NCBI RefSeq assembly: GCF_002994745.2
Contig: NC_037094.1
Location: 9,324,501 to 9,388,500 of the forward strand
Direction: 5' to 3'
Source of the DNA: Rosa chinensis
Taxonomy: Eukaryota > Streptophyta > Magnoliopsida > Rosales > Rosaceae
Length of the DNA: 64,000 nucleotides
How positions within the stretch are numbered: position 1 is the first letter of the stretch; each line of letters opens with the position of its first letter. The notes beneath the pieces are model-generated. The model was not told the origin of the DNA, ran no database searches, and worked only from the letters and a program-made list of their open reading frames with translations. This document shows, in pieces, positions 20,832 through 34,275 of the stretch. The translations under genes were made by a program, and so were the position numbers.

Positions 20832-21510
20832 TTATCTCCCTTGGTTTGGGTAATTTTATGTGTATTTGGATAAAGAAGAAATTAAGGTAGATTAAAGATC
20901 AAGCAAGATTAAGTCGGCAAAGCCCCCAGGAAGCATGAAAAACATGGTAATTGACTAGTCTAATTAATCGTTTGGCTGTATTCATGAGTGGCGGAAAATC
21001 CAAACATTTATAGTCTCGTCACTCTCGTGGAGGCATGATTAATTTTCACATGTTACAGGATTTAGTCCCCTAAATCATAAAATTGGATGAGACATTATCT
21101 TTGATCAATCTAAACACTGTCATCATCAAAAATGAAAATTGTTTTACATGTCTATCTGTTTGGTTGTAGAGTTGTAGAAACGTGGAAGTTGGTACATACG
21201 TAAACTATCGTGTAAGTTTCATGCAAATATAATTTTGTGTGAGTATACACATTGTTTGGTGCCTCCTTCATGCATGTGTGCCTTTTGGTTTTTTGTTTTG
21301 TTTTTTTTAATTGTTTTTTTTTTTATGTATAAGTTCTAATACACATTTGATGATTAGTTATCATCATGTTTTTTTTTTATAATATAAATGTAAATATAGC
21401 TGTAAATAAACTTTTTCTTTATAATAATATAATAAACTTTTAGACTTCAACCATTACTATTTAAACGGTGTAATAATTTTATAAAATATATTCGCACATA
21501 CATAAAGTAT

Positions 21511-21691
21511 CAGATTTGCTCACCTAAGAGACAGTTTTAAGGGACTGTGAGAGACAAATACATCTCAACCACATGTGTTAAATATAAAAGCAAAAATTAT
21601 AACAACTTAAAATTATGCATTTATTTTCAACCATCAGATTCACTTGTTCCTCACAGTTCATTTAAATTTGTCCCTTAAGTGAGCAGGCCTT
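21511..21691. mobile_element. MULE-type MITE (181 bp)
   Basis: The ends align as imperfect inverted repeats over about 60 bp: TTGCTCACCTAAGAGACAG on the left against CTGCTCACTTAAGGGACAA read from the right. The flanks share CATAAAGTAT (21501-21510 and 21692-21701). A 9-10 bp duplication fits Mutator-like elements. No coding sequence. Confidence 0.65.
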
Positions 21692-21701
21692 CATAAAGTA
21701 T

Positions 21702-24700
21702 ATCGATATATCTTTTTAGAATGCATTAACGAATTCTTTGGTCTAAATAGTTACATGATAGATTTCATAATGTTATTATTATTCGTAAAATTTTATCTTA
21801 ATTTCTCTAAAAAATTATACAAGGGTGGGTAGGAAATATGTAACTCGGCGGAATAGAAACGCGTGTGGCACACATCACAGTGTTAGGGACGAGAAGGGGG
21901 CTTCGAATCCTTCCTTGCCAACAATTAAATGAACATTTAGATGACATTTCCTAGTTTTTAAGCATGCTAGTAATTAATTAATTCCCGATAAGAACACTAC
22001 GTGCTCCAACGGTAAATGGTTCATTGGCTTGTGGTTTCAACAGGGTTGGTGATTGTGATATATGCACGTCAAAGACTCGTTACCCTTATCCTATCTCTCT
22101 CCCCCATCACCTTCAATTCTCATTACAAACCCTTGCGCATGGAATAGTACTCCAAGTTGATCGAGATCCAACTTGAAAGAAAGAGATGGATCGAGTTTTG
22201 CAAACCAAGTTATGCTAGATATTTACGTATGTGAACAATAAAGAATACATTCTGAAATATAATAAGCGTAATATATAATGAACTTGGATCCCCACTTCTA
22301 TTATAAATTTGGAGATGGGAATGCGGATTTGGATAAGGCTTTGAAGATGTGGAGGAGTTGGTGGAACACAAATATCCTGTTCTTTGTCCATTGCCACAAA
22401 TAGTTTGGTAGAAAATGAGTGCTGCATTGCGATAGAATGCATTGCTTAATTTGCTGCCATATTGCAAGAAGCATGCACCTTTCAAACTAAAACAAAACCC
22501 TTTTCACTTTCTTCTTTTGGCATTACAAAAACTTAAAGTAATCTTGGATCTTAATCTCAATCATAAACCAAACCCAAGAAGTTAAAACATCAAAATCAAG
22601 CTCAAGATATATTAATATCTGATGTAAAGCATTGGCAGTGTGGTGGGATTAAGACCAAGAACATGCACGGCCAATTTGGAAAAGGCGGGCAAAATGTTGT
22701 TCACACACTTGGCTTAGTCAGCACTGATTTAATCCTTGCCTATTTTATGTCTCTAGCTATCAATTCAAACTTTTAAGGTTTGGCGATGACTATGCCTTTA
22801 TATGTTTGAATATTAAGTATGGCGAATTATTGGCAATGCTAGCTAAATACTCGAGAATAATGATTATTAGCACAAGTAAGTAATGAGTAGTCTATGCATC
22901 ATCGCTACTCAAATCCTCGAGTACTATGTCAAGTTCGGCTACCTGTTTTGTTAGGCTAAGCTTCATCTATTTGTTGAAAGCTAGGTAGCTTATCTGGATA
23001 AAATAGATAAAGTCAAAGCTCAGTCCAACATGATTGGATCCTCCTATCTTTTTATTTTTATTTTTTTGTGGATATTTTTGGAAGAGATTCAAACTAGGAT
23101 CTCGATCATCCACTGGATATATTTTGAATGGTCTTGGTCTTTCATATTTGGAGATAACTAAAAACTAATGGACTAAATTTGATATAAGATTCAATTGCTT
23201 GGAGGTAAAGTTTTCGGGTTATATATTAGTCTCCTAAAAATTGTTGAATGATTCTCCAATAAATTGTCCCGTTAATTTCTCAATCACATACTTAAACCTA
23301 TATGTACGTAGTTCCACCAAAGGAAGGTGTCATGTAGCAGTTAATGATAAGGTTTTTTAGAGTTTGAGTCACATATTTAAATATCAGACAATTCTTAGAT
23401 TTACCCCTTGGGTGAAACTCACTCTTTTGCGATTAACGCATAATAACTTTATAATTTTCTAATCCAATAATTTATGTTGTATAAGTTAATACAAAGATTA
23501 ACTCTATAAAAAATAAATTAAATTGAGGACCTTTTAGCTATTCATTTATATGAAATACATGGACGGTTCATAATAATAGTAGTAAGTACGTGTTGTTAGA
23601 ACCAACCATTTGTTTGATTCAATTAGATAATTAAATGATTTCTGATTTGATTGATTTTTTACAAAGATGATATTTAAAAGCTAATTTAATATATGGACCG
23701 TTGAATTATAAATTTATTAAGTAAAATAATCGACAATTGAGGTAAATATGCTAGTTCACCCTAAGAGTGAACCTAAAAATGATCCTATCTTTAAATGCTC
23801 TTTTGTATTTAAATTTTGAGATCACTTGTGGGTGTTAGGTTAATCAGCAATATGGATAAACCTATGACACAACAAATAGCTTTATGAATTAATCGCAATT
23901 TTAATTAGCTTTGTTCAATATTTGGGGTGTCATATCGTACGTCATAAATTAACCAGAAAATGGCAAGCGACAACAATTCTTGTTCTATATCCATGCTATG
24001 CAATTATACGTGGGTTGCGTTGCGTGCTGCATAAACTTCTTGCATAATTATTTTTCATCTTCTGCAACAAGTAATCCCATTTCGATTAGTTAATTACTTA
24101 ATCAAGACCTGCCTCACTTGGTCTCTAATCACACTGCTGCTGCTAAATCTATTCACACGAAAACAAAACACACTACGTTCAAATATAATAGCCAGGGTTT
24201 ATATCTTACTCAACCTCTGAAGCCCCCGAACCACATAATGACAATCCACGTTCCGAAAGAGACAGACATAGTTTCTTTATTTTTCTCTAATTATTTTAAT
24301 TACGAGAGGTTAATAAGCCATAATCACAAGCAAAGCTACATCACCGAATAGTTATTTTCAGAGATTAACTTCTAGTTAAGCTCCGGCATGGGTCGGTTAC
24401 TTGCCCTAGTTTTATATTCCCATGACCGTTAATTTTCTTAATCAGATTAGTTTTCGCTTGTTGACCCAGCAAACTTGGGATATATAGTATGAAAATGACT
24501 GATGATATATCTATACAGAGTGCCTCTGCATATCTATCACTTCTCTGCACTATATGCGTATGACTTATTGAGAGGCATAATCACAGCACCCAAGTGCTCA
24601 CACATGCATGCTTGAATCAGAAAACTTGAAAAGAAGCAAGGGGACAAGAGACCCGTGTGATGATATTTCTTTTTAAGACCAATTATTTGAAAACTATGCT

Positions 24701-26089
24701 CATTTTTGAAGGATTCCCATATCCGTCCAAACAACTTTTAGGGTTTGGTACATCGCACATTCGAAGTCTGTTCATGTGTGCATTGTTTTGGAAACTCATT
24801 TCGGGTCTCTTTTTATGTAACAAGATTGCCCATTTTAAACAAGTATATAGTATGCATATATTTGACAAATGGTTTAGCATTTACATAAACTCATAAAGGC
24901 ATTGAAGAAGCTCATGAAAATGCGTTGATTAAACTTGCAGTGAAATGTGATTCTGAAATCCTAATTAATTGTTTGATAGAACATTCTCAACTCTTTACAA
25001 GATCATGAAGATATTTTAAGATTTCAAATATCTCTCTTTTTATTTTGAAGAGGTTTAATTTCTTTTTTTTTTACATTCTCAGAGAAACAAATTTCATTGT
25101 CGACGATTTAGCTAAGATATGTCATTCTCTTGACACAAGCTGCACAATTGATCTCAAGGCTCTCGATCAATACCTATAATTTTGAGAACTTCAGCTCTAA
25201 TTGCTTTAGGGTTTCTCTCTTTAATTATTTTTTGTCTCTTCCTCATTATGTATAATATTATGATAGACCCCCAGCAAGAGGTATTAAGGCTTTCATTACT
25301 TGATTGGCATCATTATGATTCTTTGCATGGTGTGTGCTTTGCTTCACTAGCTGAGGCATGCGAGCTAAAGGCTTAGCTAGCTGCTACAAAATAACCGGAC
25401 AAAGTTCATGTGTATGGGAATATTGATTATTGATGATTCGATTTATAGTGCTGCCCAGGGTTTTTAGGGCCATCAGAGAAATGGGTAGCTCGAATCGATT
25501 GGGATTTTGCCGATTTGGCAAGAAGAGATTTCTTTTTTTGCACGCTAAAGTTCACAAACTAGATACCAATAGTACAATGGTCTCATATTTTAATATTTAT
25601 GGGTGCTACGCTATCAGGTTTATAATGAGCTTTATACTGTGTCAATTGCAGCTGTAGAGGTTGCATACCTGAGAAGTGATAAGGGTTTGCCTGTCTATTT
25701 TTCGGTCAAAGCCAAAAGGAACACAATGAAAACCCTAAAATGTATAGGCATCATGGATTTGAGATTGAATCTACAAGTTTGGTGGGGCTTGTGTGAGGAA
25801 ATGAGAATCATGCCTACATTGGATTACTTTGCTATGTTGCATAACAGTTGAAAATATATTTTTATTTCTGACTTTGAAATTATCTGAGTTGTGATACAAT
25901 GAATTGAATACATTGACAAAAACGTACTGATCGGATCATATGAATCTATTGATTACAATAATTCATTTAACATATAGGCTTTTCAGTTATGTGATATATC
26001 ATTCCATCAAATGTTTTGATGCATATTTCAGTTACATGATTTATCATTGGATAATTTTTAGGTTCACTGGACAATAATCTCTGCATAAG
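21702..26089. other. No gene seen
   Basis: About 4.4 kb of AT-rich DNA. The short open frames here (for example at 22210-22485, 24118-24351, 25182-25376 and 25430-25851) lack family resemblance, shared splice structure or coding bias. I see no tRNA and no bounded element. Confidence 0.5.
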
Positions 26090-26560
26090 TCAAGGAAGTT
26101 ACAACAACGGTCTGTTTTGTAGACCTTCAAGATATCGTTGTGTTTCCCATGGTAAAAACATAACCTGCTTGGGAGCGACATTTGTGACAGTTAGAGAGAT
26201 ATTTTGCATCAGCAAAACTCATCAAAACATCACCATCGTTTTGATGTAAGAGAGGTGGGTGAGGCCAGCCACCCTTAGTGGCGACAATGTTGTTGGCCAC
26301 GGCGGTATTGACGGTGGCGCAATGCCTAATGGGGTTCGATCTCATTCTTCTGTAATTCTTTTTCTCTTTGTAGGGATAAAATAAGCAAATATCAATTGTA
26401 CATTTTAAGTATCGAAAGATTGTCTTTACACCATTCTAATGGTGGCGTGTTGGCGCAGAGTTATGTCTAGCTAACAAGTTCACTGCAAATGAGATGTATG
26501 ATTTTGTGCATTGAGCTAAATACAATAATGCGTTTATTGCACTTAAATATGACACTTTAT
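26090..26560 (-). mobile_element. Copia retrotransposon fragment
   Basis: This segment aligns along its length with 57420-57825, the RNase H/reverse transcriptase end of the copia element at the right of the window. It shares blocks such as CATCAGCAAAAC, TTGGCGCA(G/A)AG, AGCTAACAAGTTCACT and TTGTGCATTGAGCT. Stops and indels are frequent. There is no LTR next to it. It is a decayed internal fragment of the same or a close copia family, coding strand minus. Confidence 0.6.
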
Positions 26561-26700
26561 AATTATATCAAATGTCCAATGCCTCTAATTATTTACAAAA
26601 TATATTTTCTAAATAATGAAATATATGGGAACTTGAAAACCTGAAGTTTTGAGTCCTCATGCATTGTCCCAAGTATTACCATGTGATAATTGAGTAGAAT

Positions 26701-27496
26701 GGATCCGGCTCCTCTAAATTTAGAGGCCGTGAAGTTACATGAAGTTAGTAAAATCTAAGCCATTTAACTAATCAAATGAACCGAAATTGTCCATGTCAGC
26801 CAAATTAACCTAGGTACCTTTATTTTTGTAACTGCCGTCAAACCTCCTTCCAAAAAAAAAAAAATTGCCGTCAATCTCCTTGTTTCATGATCGATCTCCT
26901 CTATCTCTCATCGTTGTTCAACATTCTCTGTCAGGATATATCTCCTGCTATCAAATGAATTGCTTCCTCTTCTTAATTCTCACGTAGTCAATTTGAATAT
27001 CAGGATACAAAGACCAGATACAGAGAGCTATAATTTGAATGATTTGGATGGTAACCACAGAAACTCAATATGATCAATCGATTCAATAGGAAAGGAGTCA
27101 TCAGCTTTGATAAATCACTATATATAAATTACTCACGAGCTATTCTGTTTTAATGACACAGGAAGCCAACTTACCAAAACTTTTAATTTCTTATTTTAAT
27201 TGTTAAGGTTTGGTATCTTAATTCTAATGGAGATTGAACTGCTCTTCCTTTTACTTCTTTCTGGAAAACGAATGGGAAAATCATTCAATAATAGGACCTG
27301 GAATCTATGTTGAGAAAGTAACTTGAGGATTGAACGGCAAATGCCACCATCAGTTATGCATTGTTGGTTGTGTCAAAAAAAAAAAAAAAACTCTTCATGA
27401 CATGTTTTATCTTGAACCGTTAGATAAATTTAAATGGCTTGGATTTTACTAACTTCATGTAACTTCACGGCTCCTAACTTTAGAGGAGCTGGACAC
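26701..27496. mobile_element. MULE-like non-autonomous element (796 bp)
   Basis: Terminal inverted repeats of about 75-85 bp: the left end has GGCTCCTCTAAATTTAGAGG followed by CCGTGAAGTTACATGAAGTT; the right end, reversed, has AGCTCCTCTAAAGTTAGGAG followed by the same words. A perfect 9-bp duplication GAGTAGAAT flanks it (26692-26700 and 27497-27505), the Mutator-superfamily signature. The interior has no transposase and no gene fragment I recognise. Confidence 0.8.
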
Positions 27497-27505
27497 GAGT
27501 AGAAT

Positions 27506-29300
27506 TACGTGCACACACATGATAGTTAGTAACAGACAGAAATGGAGACATACATTATGCCTAAATTAACTCCAGAGAAAAATACAAAAATCCTCATAAA
27601 AAAGTCACAAATTTGATTTTGATCTCCATGTATTATATAATATATATGCTACTTCACAATAATTTATTTTGGGTTTGGAATCACATTCCTCTTATTCGCA
27701 TTTGGTTGATAGTCCATTCTAACTAGAGTATGCATAGAAATTATACTAGTGCTTTGTACAACATGCATGATGGGACAGCACTATCTATATTGAAATTCTG
27801 AGAACTCCTTCCAGATTGAGTTCTAGCCCCAAAAGCAATATGCTACGTACTTGCATTGATTCCTTGTACAGCCAAATGACTCAGCCCACAGAAAATAATC
27901 AAGCTACTGTTACCAGTTAATTAAGTGGTTTTCGTGTCGCTGATTGCTATATATTCTACAGAAAAATCATTTATTATAGTATGCATGGTGCATAATTACG
28001 ATCTAAATATAAATTGACAATTTAATCACATATTCTATTCAACAATTTGACGAATCATCGTCCATCATCGGCTTGTAACATACGTCTATGCTTGAAAACA
28101 AATAACATTAGAGAAAACTGAAAGGTGTGTGAAAGTGTACGAGACATTAGAACCATCAACATGAAAACACATGGTTGACAAAAATGGGGGAGGTGGCTGT
28201 TGGGTGGCGTATCAAACTCTCTCAATTTTCTGCTATGAAATTTCGCTAGCAGGGGACCAAAGTTTGGGATGCATACACATACACACTAACGACAATCATG
28301 GAAGTCGCAATTCTTTCTTTAAGAGTAAGATCCACTTTTCTTCATTAATCATGTTTCATTTGTCAAACATTGGCATGGTGATGTAGACGATGGAATAAGA
28401 TTGAGTAGGGTTGTTTCTTTGTATCCAACTCATTGATATGGACCGATGATTATCGATCGACCCTTCTAACTCTAGTTTTTCTACTAATTGATTTTTCAGT
28501 TGGAAAATGAACAAATGAAAAATATAAAAAAAACACTGAAAGTAACTATTTAGTTTTAATAAATACTAGAAAGAAGTCCAATCTAGTCGTTGTTTTAAAA
28601 AAAAAAAAAAATCTAATCATTCATCGCTTGTAATTACATATTATAACATAATAGAATACTATCGAGTGAAACCACAATTGACAAACACATACTTAATTAT
28701 TTTTAGAAACAAAACTATACCAAATTTTGATGAAAATCATAGTTACTGAATTTTTGAAGCTCCATATGTCCGAAATATTCAAAACAAGAAAAAAAATTAT
28801 GAGAATCAAAATATTACGGAGCTCTTATTTTCATTTTAACAGTCCTCATTATATATTAGAACAGATCAAATTACACGCAAACTCATCAACTAAGAAACGA
28901 TACAACGATGTTTGGATTGTGAAAACCACGCTTTATTAGCGCCTTTTCATCCAACGATTACCGTAAGGTCGGACGTTGGGTGAGTTGATTGGTTTGAGTT
29001 TCAACTCACTGGTCAAGTCAACAACTTCAGGATGACATTTGAAGAATCCATTTTCCGTCAGTAATTACAAACCCGACCCACCGAACCCAATAATAATCGG
29101 GCCTTTACTGTTATTAAACGAAGCCCAATAGGAAATACAAGCACCAGAATTTCTAGTTGAGCCTGACTCAGCCCAACAAACCAGAAAGTGGGTTTCAGGT
29201 TGGTCTACTCTGTCACTCCCCTCAGCTCTGGCAACAGTGAGCATTTTTCCTTTGCTTTCCTAAAAGCGTTTGTGCATGTAAACGCTTCCAAACAAGGCAA
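27506..29300. other. No gene seen
   Basis: AT-rich spacer before UBA5. Short frames at 28171-28386 and 28727-28939 have no supporting features. The last 100-200 bases probably hold the UBA5 promoter and 5' UTR. Confidence 0.5.
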
Positions 29301-29405
29301 CGAATTTAAGAGCGGTTTTCGATACAATTTCATAGTCAAAATCACAATCTCTACTCGGAAATCAATTTCAGCTTCGGAGAGAAACAGAGAGAAGAAGAAG
29401 AAGAA

Positions 29406-32400
29406 ATGGAGGTGGAATTGAAGGAGATGCTTAACGACCTCGATTCGCTGAAGAGATCGCTCACCGATCCTTCGCAGAGGGCTCCAATCGATAAAGTATG
29501 TATCAATTCGGATCTAATAGCGAAATTGAGCTTTATTTTTGGACCTTTTGTTTGCTTTGATCTGACTGTTTGATTAGTCATCTTCCAGATTGCTCATCGA
29601 TAGATTCCATATGTTTCAGTAATATATCTGTAATCTTTTCTCGGTTCATGAATTCGCATTTTAAAATTCTGCAGATTCTATTGTGCTGGGGAGAATATTC
29701 GCCCAATCTGTCAAATTATCAATGTAGACTTGATTTTAGTTTACTTGTTAGGATTTGATTGTTCTTTTGTGCATGTGTTTGATGCTTGTGAAAATTTAGG
29801 GAATGGCACTAGATGATCAAATATGTGTTTGTTCTGATGCTCTCTTTATGATAAAGTTAAGTAAATGGTTGCTAATTACTAGTAACAAGTTCTGAATATT
29901 CGAAACTGATAAGTTTACTAAAGTTTCTATTGTAGGACTGACAATTTTTTTTTTTTTTCTCTCAATGACAAATTTAATTTGTAGCTACAACTGCGTGTTG
30001 AACGCCTTACCAGTCTTGCAAAAACTGGACCTGTTCGGCGATCCAAAGTTCAGGTAATTATTTCGTGTAGTCTTCGAATATCATTCATGTGATGCTTGTG
30101 TTTTTCATTCATGTGTTACATGTTATGGTGGCAGGATATGAGCGCTGAGGTGGTAGATAGCAATCCTTACAGTAGGCTTATGGCACTTCAGAGGATGGGC
30201 ATTGTGAAAAACTATGAAAGAATAAGGGAGTTCTCCGTAGCCATAGTTGTATGTATTTATCTCTGTCAATGTTCCTTTTTGTCAATTTAGAACAATATTT
30301 GATTTTACCACATAATATATGTAATTTCTCAATTTAGTATGTTTAACTCACTCTTTGGTTATTTGATTGGTGACCTGTCTTCCTCGTGAAATTTTGCAGG
30401 GAGTAGGTGGCGTAGGAAGTGTAGCAGCTGAGATGCTAACAAGATGTGGTATTGGTCGCCTTCTATTGTACGATTATGATAAAGTAGAGCTAGCTAACAT
30501 GAATAGGTTATTCTTTCGTCCAGAGCAGGTATTCATTCTTATTTGCTCATTTGTCTTTCTTTCTTTTTGGAAGTTTCTCTTTACTTCTCAACCAGATTTT
30601 TTCTCTTTACTCGTATAGTCAACATCTTATATGCTTCATAGGTTAGGTGCTGCTGCGTCTAGATTATATAAAAATTCCTTTTCTTCTTGCTGCCTTTGTG
30701 TTGCCAATTTTGTTCTGTATGCTGAGCATAGTTGTATTTTCTAAGAATTTCAGGGTTGTAAATTTTTATTTTATAGAGATATGTTTTCCCTTTTCAGAGT
30801 GGTATGACAAAAACAGATGCTGCTGTACAGACCCTTTCAGACATAAATCCTGATGTTGTGCTTGAGGTTAGTATTTCTCAAGATCTTTCTCCTATCTAAT
30901 CGGAAGTTCACAACTGTGGAATTGCATTCTATTTTCCGTCTACTAGGCATTAATAAGTAATTTATTTAGATGCTACTAGTTATGGATCCCTGAATCTTTG
31001 ATGCTTCAATCATACTACCCATAATTTTTATTTTCTTTCCCATGCTTATCAGTTCACTTTGTGTGTAGAGCTATACACTGAACATCACAACAGTGCAAGG
31101 TTTTGAAACCTTTACGTCCAGTTTGAAAAATAAATCATTTTGCCCAGATAAGGAAGGCAGTGGAGTAGACCTTGTGTTAAGCTGTGTTGATAATTACGAA
31201 GCTCGAATGGCTGTTAATCAGGCTTGCAATGAACTGAATCAGACATGGATGGAGTCTGGTAAGCAAACTGGTTCCTGTATTTGAAATTTTGGATTACCAT
31301 GAATGTAATATTGTAGTACCCATAGTAGGTCAAATTCATTATGATGCATAGTGGGTCAGATCTAATAAAGAGTAAAGGACCTGATCCGGATTCACTTCTC
31401 AGCTCTTAGATCAGATATAAATGGCTGAAATGGAGTGGGTGAGAACTGTGAGCTGCATATTAGTCGTACATATATGATTATGTTTGTATATGACGTATGT
31501 ATGGTCTAACATTCTCTCACCTATGATGAAATACAAACATGATTTTGCATAATTTTTCTTAATTATAGTCATACAGGCTATATTTTGAAAATCATTTTGG
31601 TTGTATTCCATTTATGGCCTGGTGCATATCATTTATAGATCTATCTATACTTTACAATGAAAATTCACATGAAGAACATAAATGGCAGGTGTTTCTGAGG
31701 ATGCTGTTTCAGGTCATATTCAGTTGCTTATACCTGGTGAAACTGCCTGTTTTGCATGTGCCCCACCTTTGGTATGTTGTTCTGTTTTGTTTTTTGTTGT
31801 TGTGGGTTTATATGAATTTTGATGATGTAGGAGGGTTCTGAATATAGGAATAAGAAAGATGAAGAATTGAAGATCAGCCTATTATTTGTTCCTTATATAT
31901 CTCTTTCTCAGGTTGTAGCATCTGGAATAGATGAACGCACACTTAAGCGAGAAGGGGTTTGTGCTGCATCTTTACCTACTACTATGGTAAATAAATTTCT
32001 CGTCCATCTCTTGGTGGCTTTATATTTGGATCTTTTATTATTCGAACTTGCTAAACCCATGAATGAAAAGGAAAAATGAAAATCTTGACACTGATTTTAA
32101 TTTTGGCGGAGGATGGAGCCTGGCTTAGTTATTCTCTAGTTTATAGACATTTCGGACAATCTAGAATCGGTCTCAGGGATATGTCAATGTTGGATGCAGG
32201 ATGTGCAATACTACGCTGTTATTCTTGTAGCAACTGATTTCATTTGATTTTATAGGGAGTTGTTGCTGGGCTGCTAGTTCAGAATACACTCAAATACTTG
32301 CTGAACTTTGGAAATGTCTCCCCATACTTGGTAAGTCGTATGTTAAGTTCTGTGTGTGTGTGTGTTGTGCGTGCGCGTGCGCGTGAGATATCTATTCTGT

Positions 32401-33424
32401 AATAGGAAAGCAGCATCAGCTGGGATTCATCTTCCATGTTTGATGCAGGGATATAATTCTCTTAAAGACTTCTTCCCCACCATGGAAATGAGGCCAAATC
32501 CTCAGTGTTCAAATTTTGCTTGTCTGGAACGTCAGGTAAGAAAGTCAGATCCAGCGTTAGTGCACCCAATGGTGGAATTGGTGATTAGACGTTACATTAT
32601 GTAATTTCATTACTGATGCTAGATATAATATTAACTGTGCAGAAAGAATACTTGCTTGCAAAGCCGGCTAGGGATGCTGCTAGTAAAGCAAAGATGGAAT
32701 CTGACGCATCATCATCTGTAATAGAAGCTCCACTCCATCTTGATAATGAATGGGAAATAAGGTGCTTTGACTAATAATGGAATTCGTCACATTACAAACT
32801 CACTAATGCCTAGGCCTTGTTAAAAATAAAGATGGCTGGGGATATTTTCTTACACTAAAGACAACAGATTTGCATGCATTTTAGAGGAAGAGCTTTATGG
32901 AAATGGAAGCAATCCATGGATATCACGCTGTGTCATAAACTAACAGTTTAAAATTGAACTAAGTGCATCTGTTGTTGTTTTTTCAGCGTTGTTGATGATA
33001 CTGAGCCAGATAGGATAGAGGCCAAACGTTCAGGTAATTCATCCTTCACTTTTCAACTTCTTACAATCAGAAAGATTTCACTGAATGTTCAATATTTCTC
33101 CTGGAGCAAATAATTCATTAGTAGGAGTCATGACTGCTTAGGAAGGAAGTTTTCCTTCAGAAAGTGAATGCTTCTTGGAAAAGAAAGTATATAACTATGT
33201 TTGATCTGCTCTTTGGGGAGCCAAATCTTCCCCTGGTTGTGTTTGTTTGCCTCGCTTCTCTTCTTCTTTAATTTTGTCTATTGTCTTCAGATACTCTTCC
33301 AGAAGGTCTTGTTCGGGAGCTTCCCAGTGCGGATGACTTCCAAAAACCACCTGCTGAAGCCACAGATACTACTGTTGATGACCTAGAAGAGCTTCGGAAA
33401 CAACTTGAGGCCCTAAATTCTTAA
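29406..33424 (+). CDS. UBA5: Ubiquitin-like modifier-activating enzyme 5 (UFM1 E1)
   Basis: Thirteen exons join in frame to 426 residues: 29406-29495, 29985-30053, 30135-30248, 30400-30528, 30798-30866, 31069-31258, 31689-31771, 31912-31986, 32256-32330, 32449-32535, 32643-32761, 32987-33033 and 33291-33424. UBA5 adenylates UFM1 with ATP and carries it as a thioester to the E2 UFC1, starting ufmylation, a cytosolic/ER-linked modification. The nucleotide loop GVGGVGS begins at residue 92. The catalytic Cys is C265 in [13 protein letters not shown]. Zinc ligands are C241/C244 (ACFACAPP) and C318/C323. The UFM1-interacting segment EWEISVVDD is near residue 366, and an acidic helix closes the protein. 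Length fits the family (about 400-430). The start is the first ATG in frame, in a purine-rich context. RIO1 follows about 850 bp downstream on the same strand. All key residues are present, so it is probably functional. Confidence 0.95.
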
Positions 33425-34275
33425 ATACATAATAGATGTTATTTTTGTTGATGTAACCTATTGCTTTAGCAATACAAGTTGAATTGTAGCATTCATTGTT
33501 TGTAGTCACACCCTGAAGAGGGTGCAAATGAGGTAGATAATGCCTAATTTCCATAGTTCCAAAAGGCTGTTTTCTGACTGTTACATTATCTGGGATCTAA
33601 TTTGTGATTTTCAAATTTATACAACTTAAAGAGACTTGCAGTCGAAAGTTCTAAACTTCCTTTTATCTGCTCTTAACCCCTCGTGTGGTTCACTGTAATC
33701 ACACGGCTAATGGCCTAACGGCCCTCAACTTATAGTTCAATTCTTTCAATGTGTCACCAAGACCATTCGCTTACTAAACGGAGACCTGTGTGTCACTATG
33801 GTAAAATGTCCGTGAGAAGGTGAAAATTTTATGGGACTCTGGAACTAGGAATTACTATATTGTAAACATTTGATGAACTAATTTAACAGTTTCAGACTCC
33901 GAAATTTCATTATTCTATAACCCTATAGACAACCCAGATAAATGTCATTTCTTGGGGTTAAATTTCTCACATTTCTTGTTTACCAAAAAAAAAAAAATCT
34001 CCCTTTTAAAAAAAGAAAATGGAAAAATGAATTTGCTTCGTCCAACGTGGCGCGCGCCAACGAACCGTACTTTGCGAACTGCAACCGACCCGGACCGCTT
34101 CAGAACTCAGAAGCCAAACTAACTAAACGACCCCGAAAACCCTAATTCAAAAAAAGAATCAAACTTGAAAACCCACACTAGCCGCTCCACTCATTTCGAC
34201 TCGTCTCCTTCCCCTCACAAAGCCTCGTCTTCACTGATTTTCCCTTTCCCAATAATCAGAAAGAACAAACCAGAA

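Noticed and set aside
22210..25851. Several 60-90 codon open frames in the gene-poor region
   Set aside because: Expected by chance in AT-rich DNA of this length; no similarity, codon bias or splice structure.
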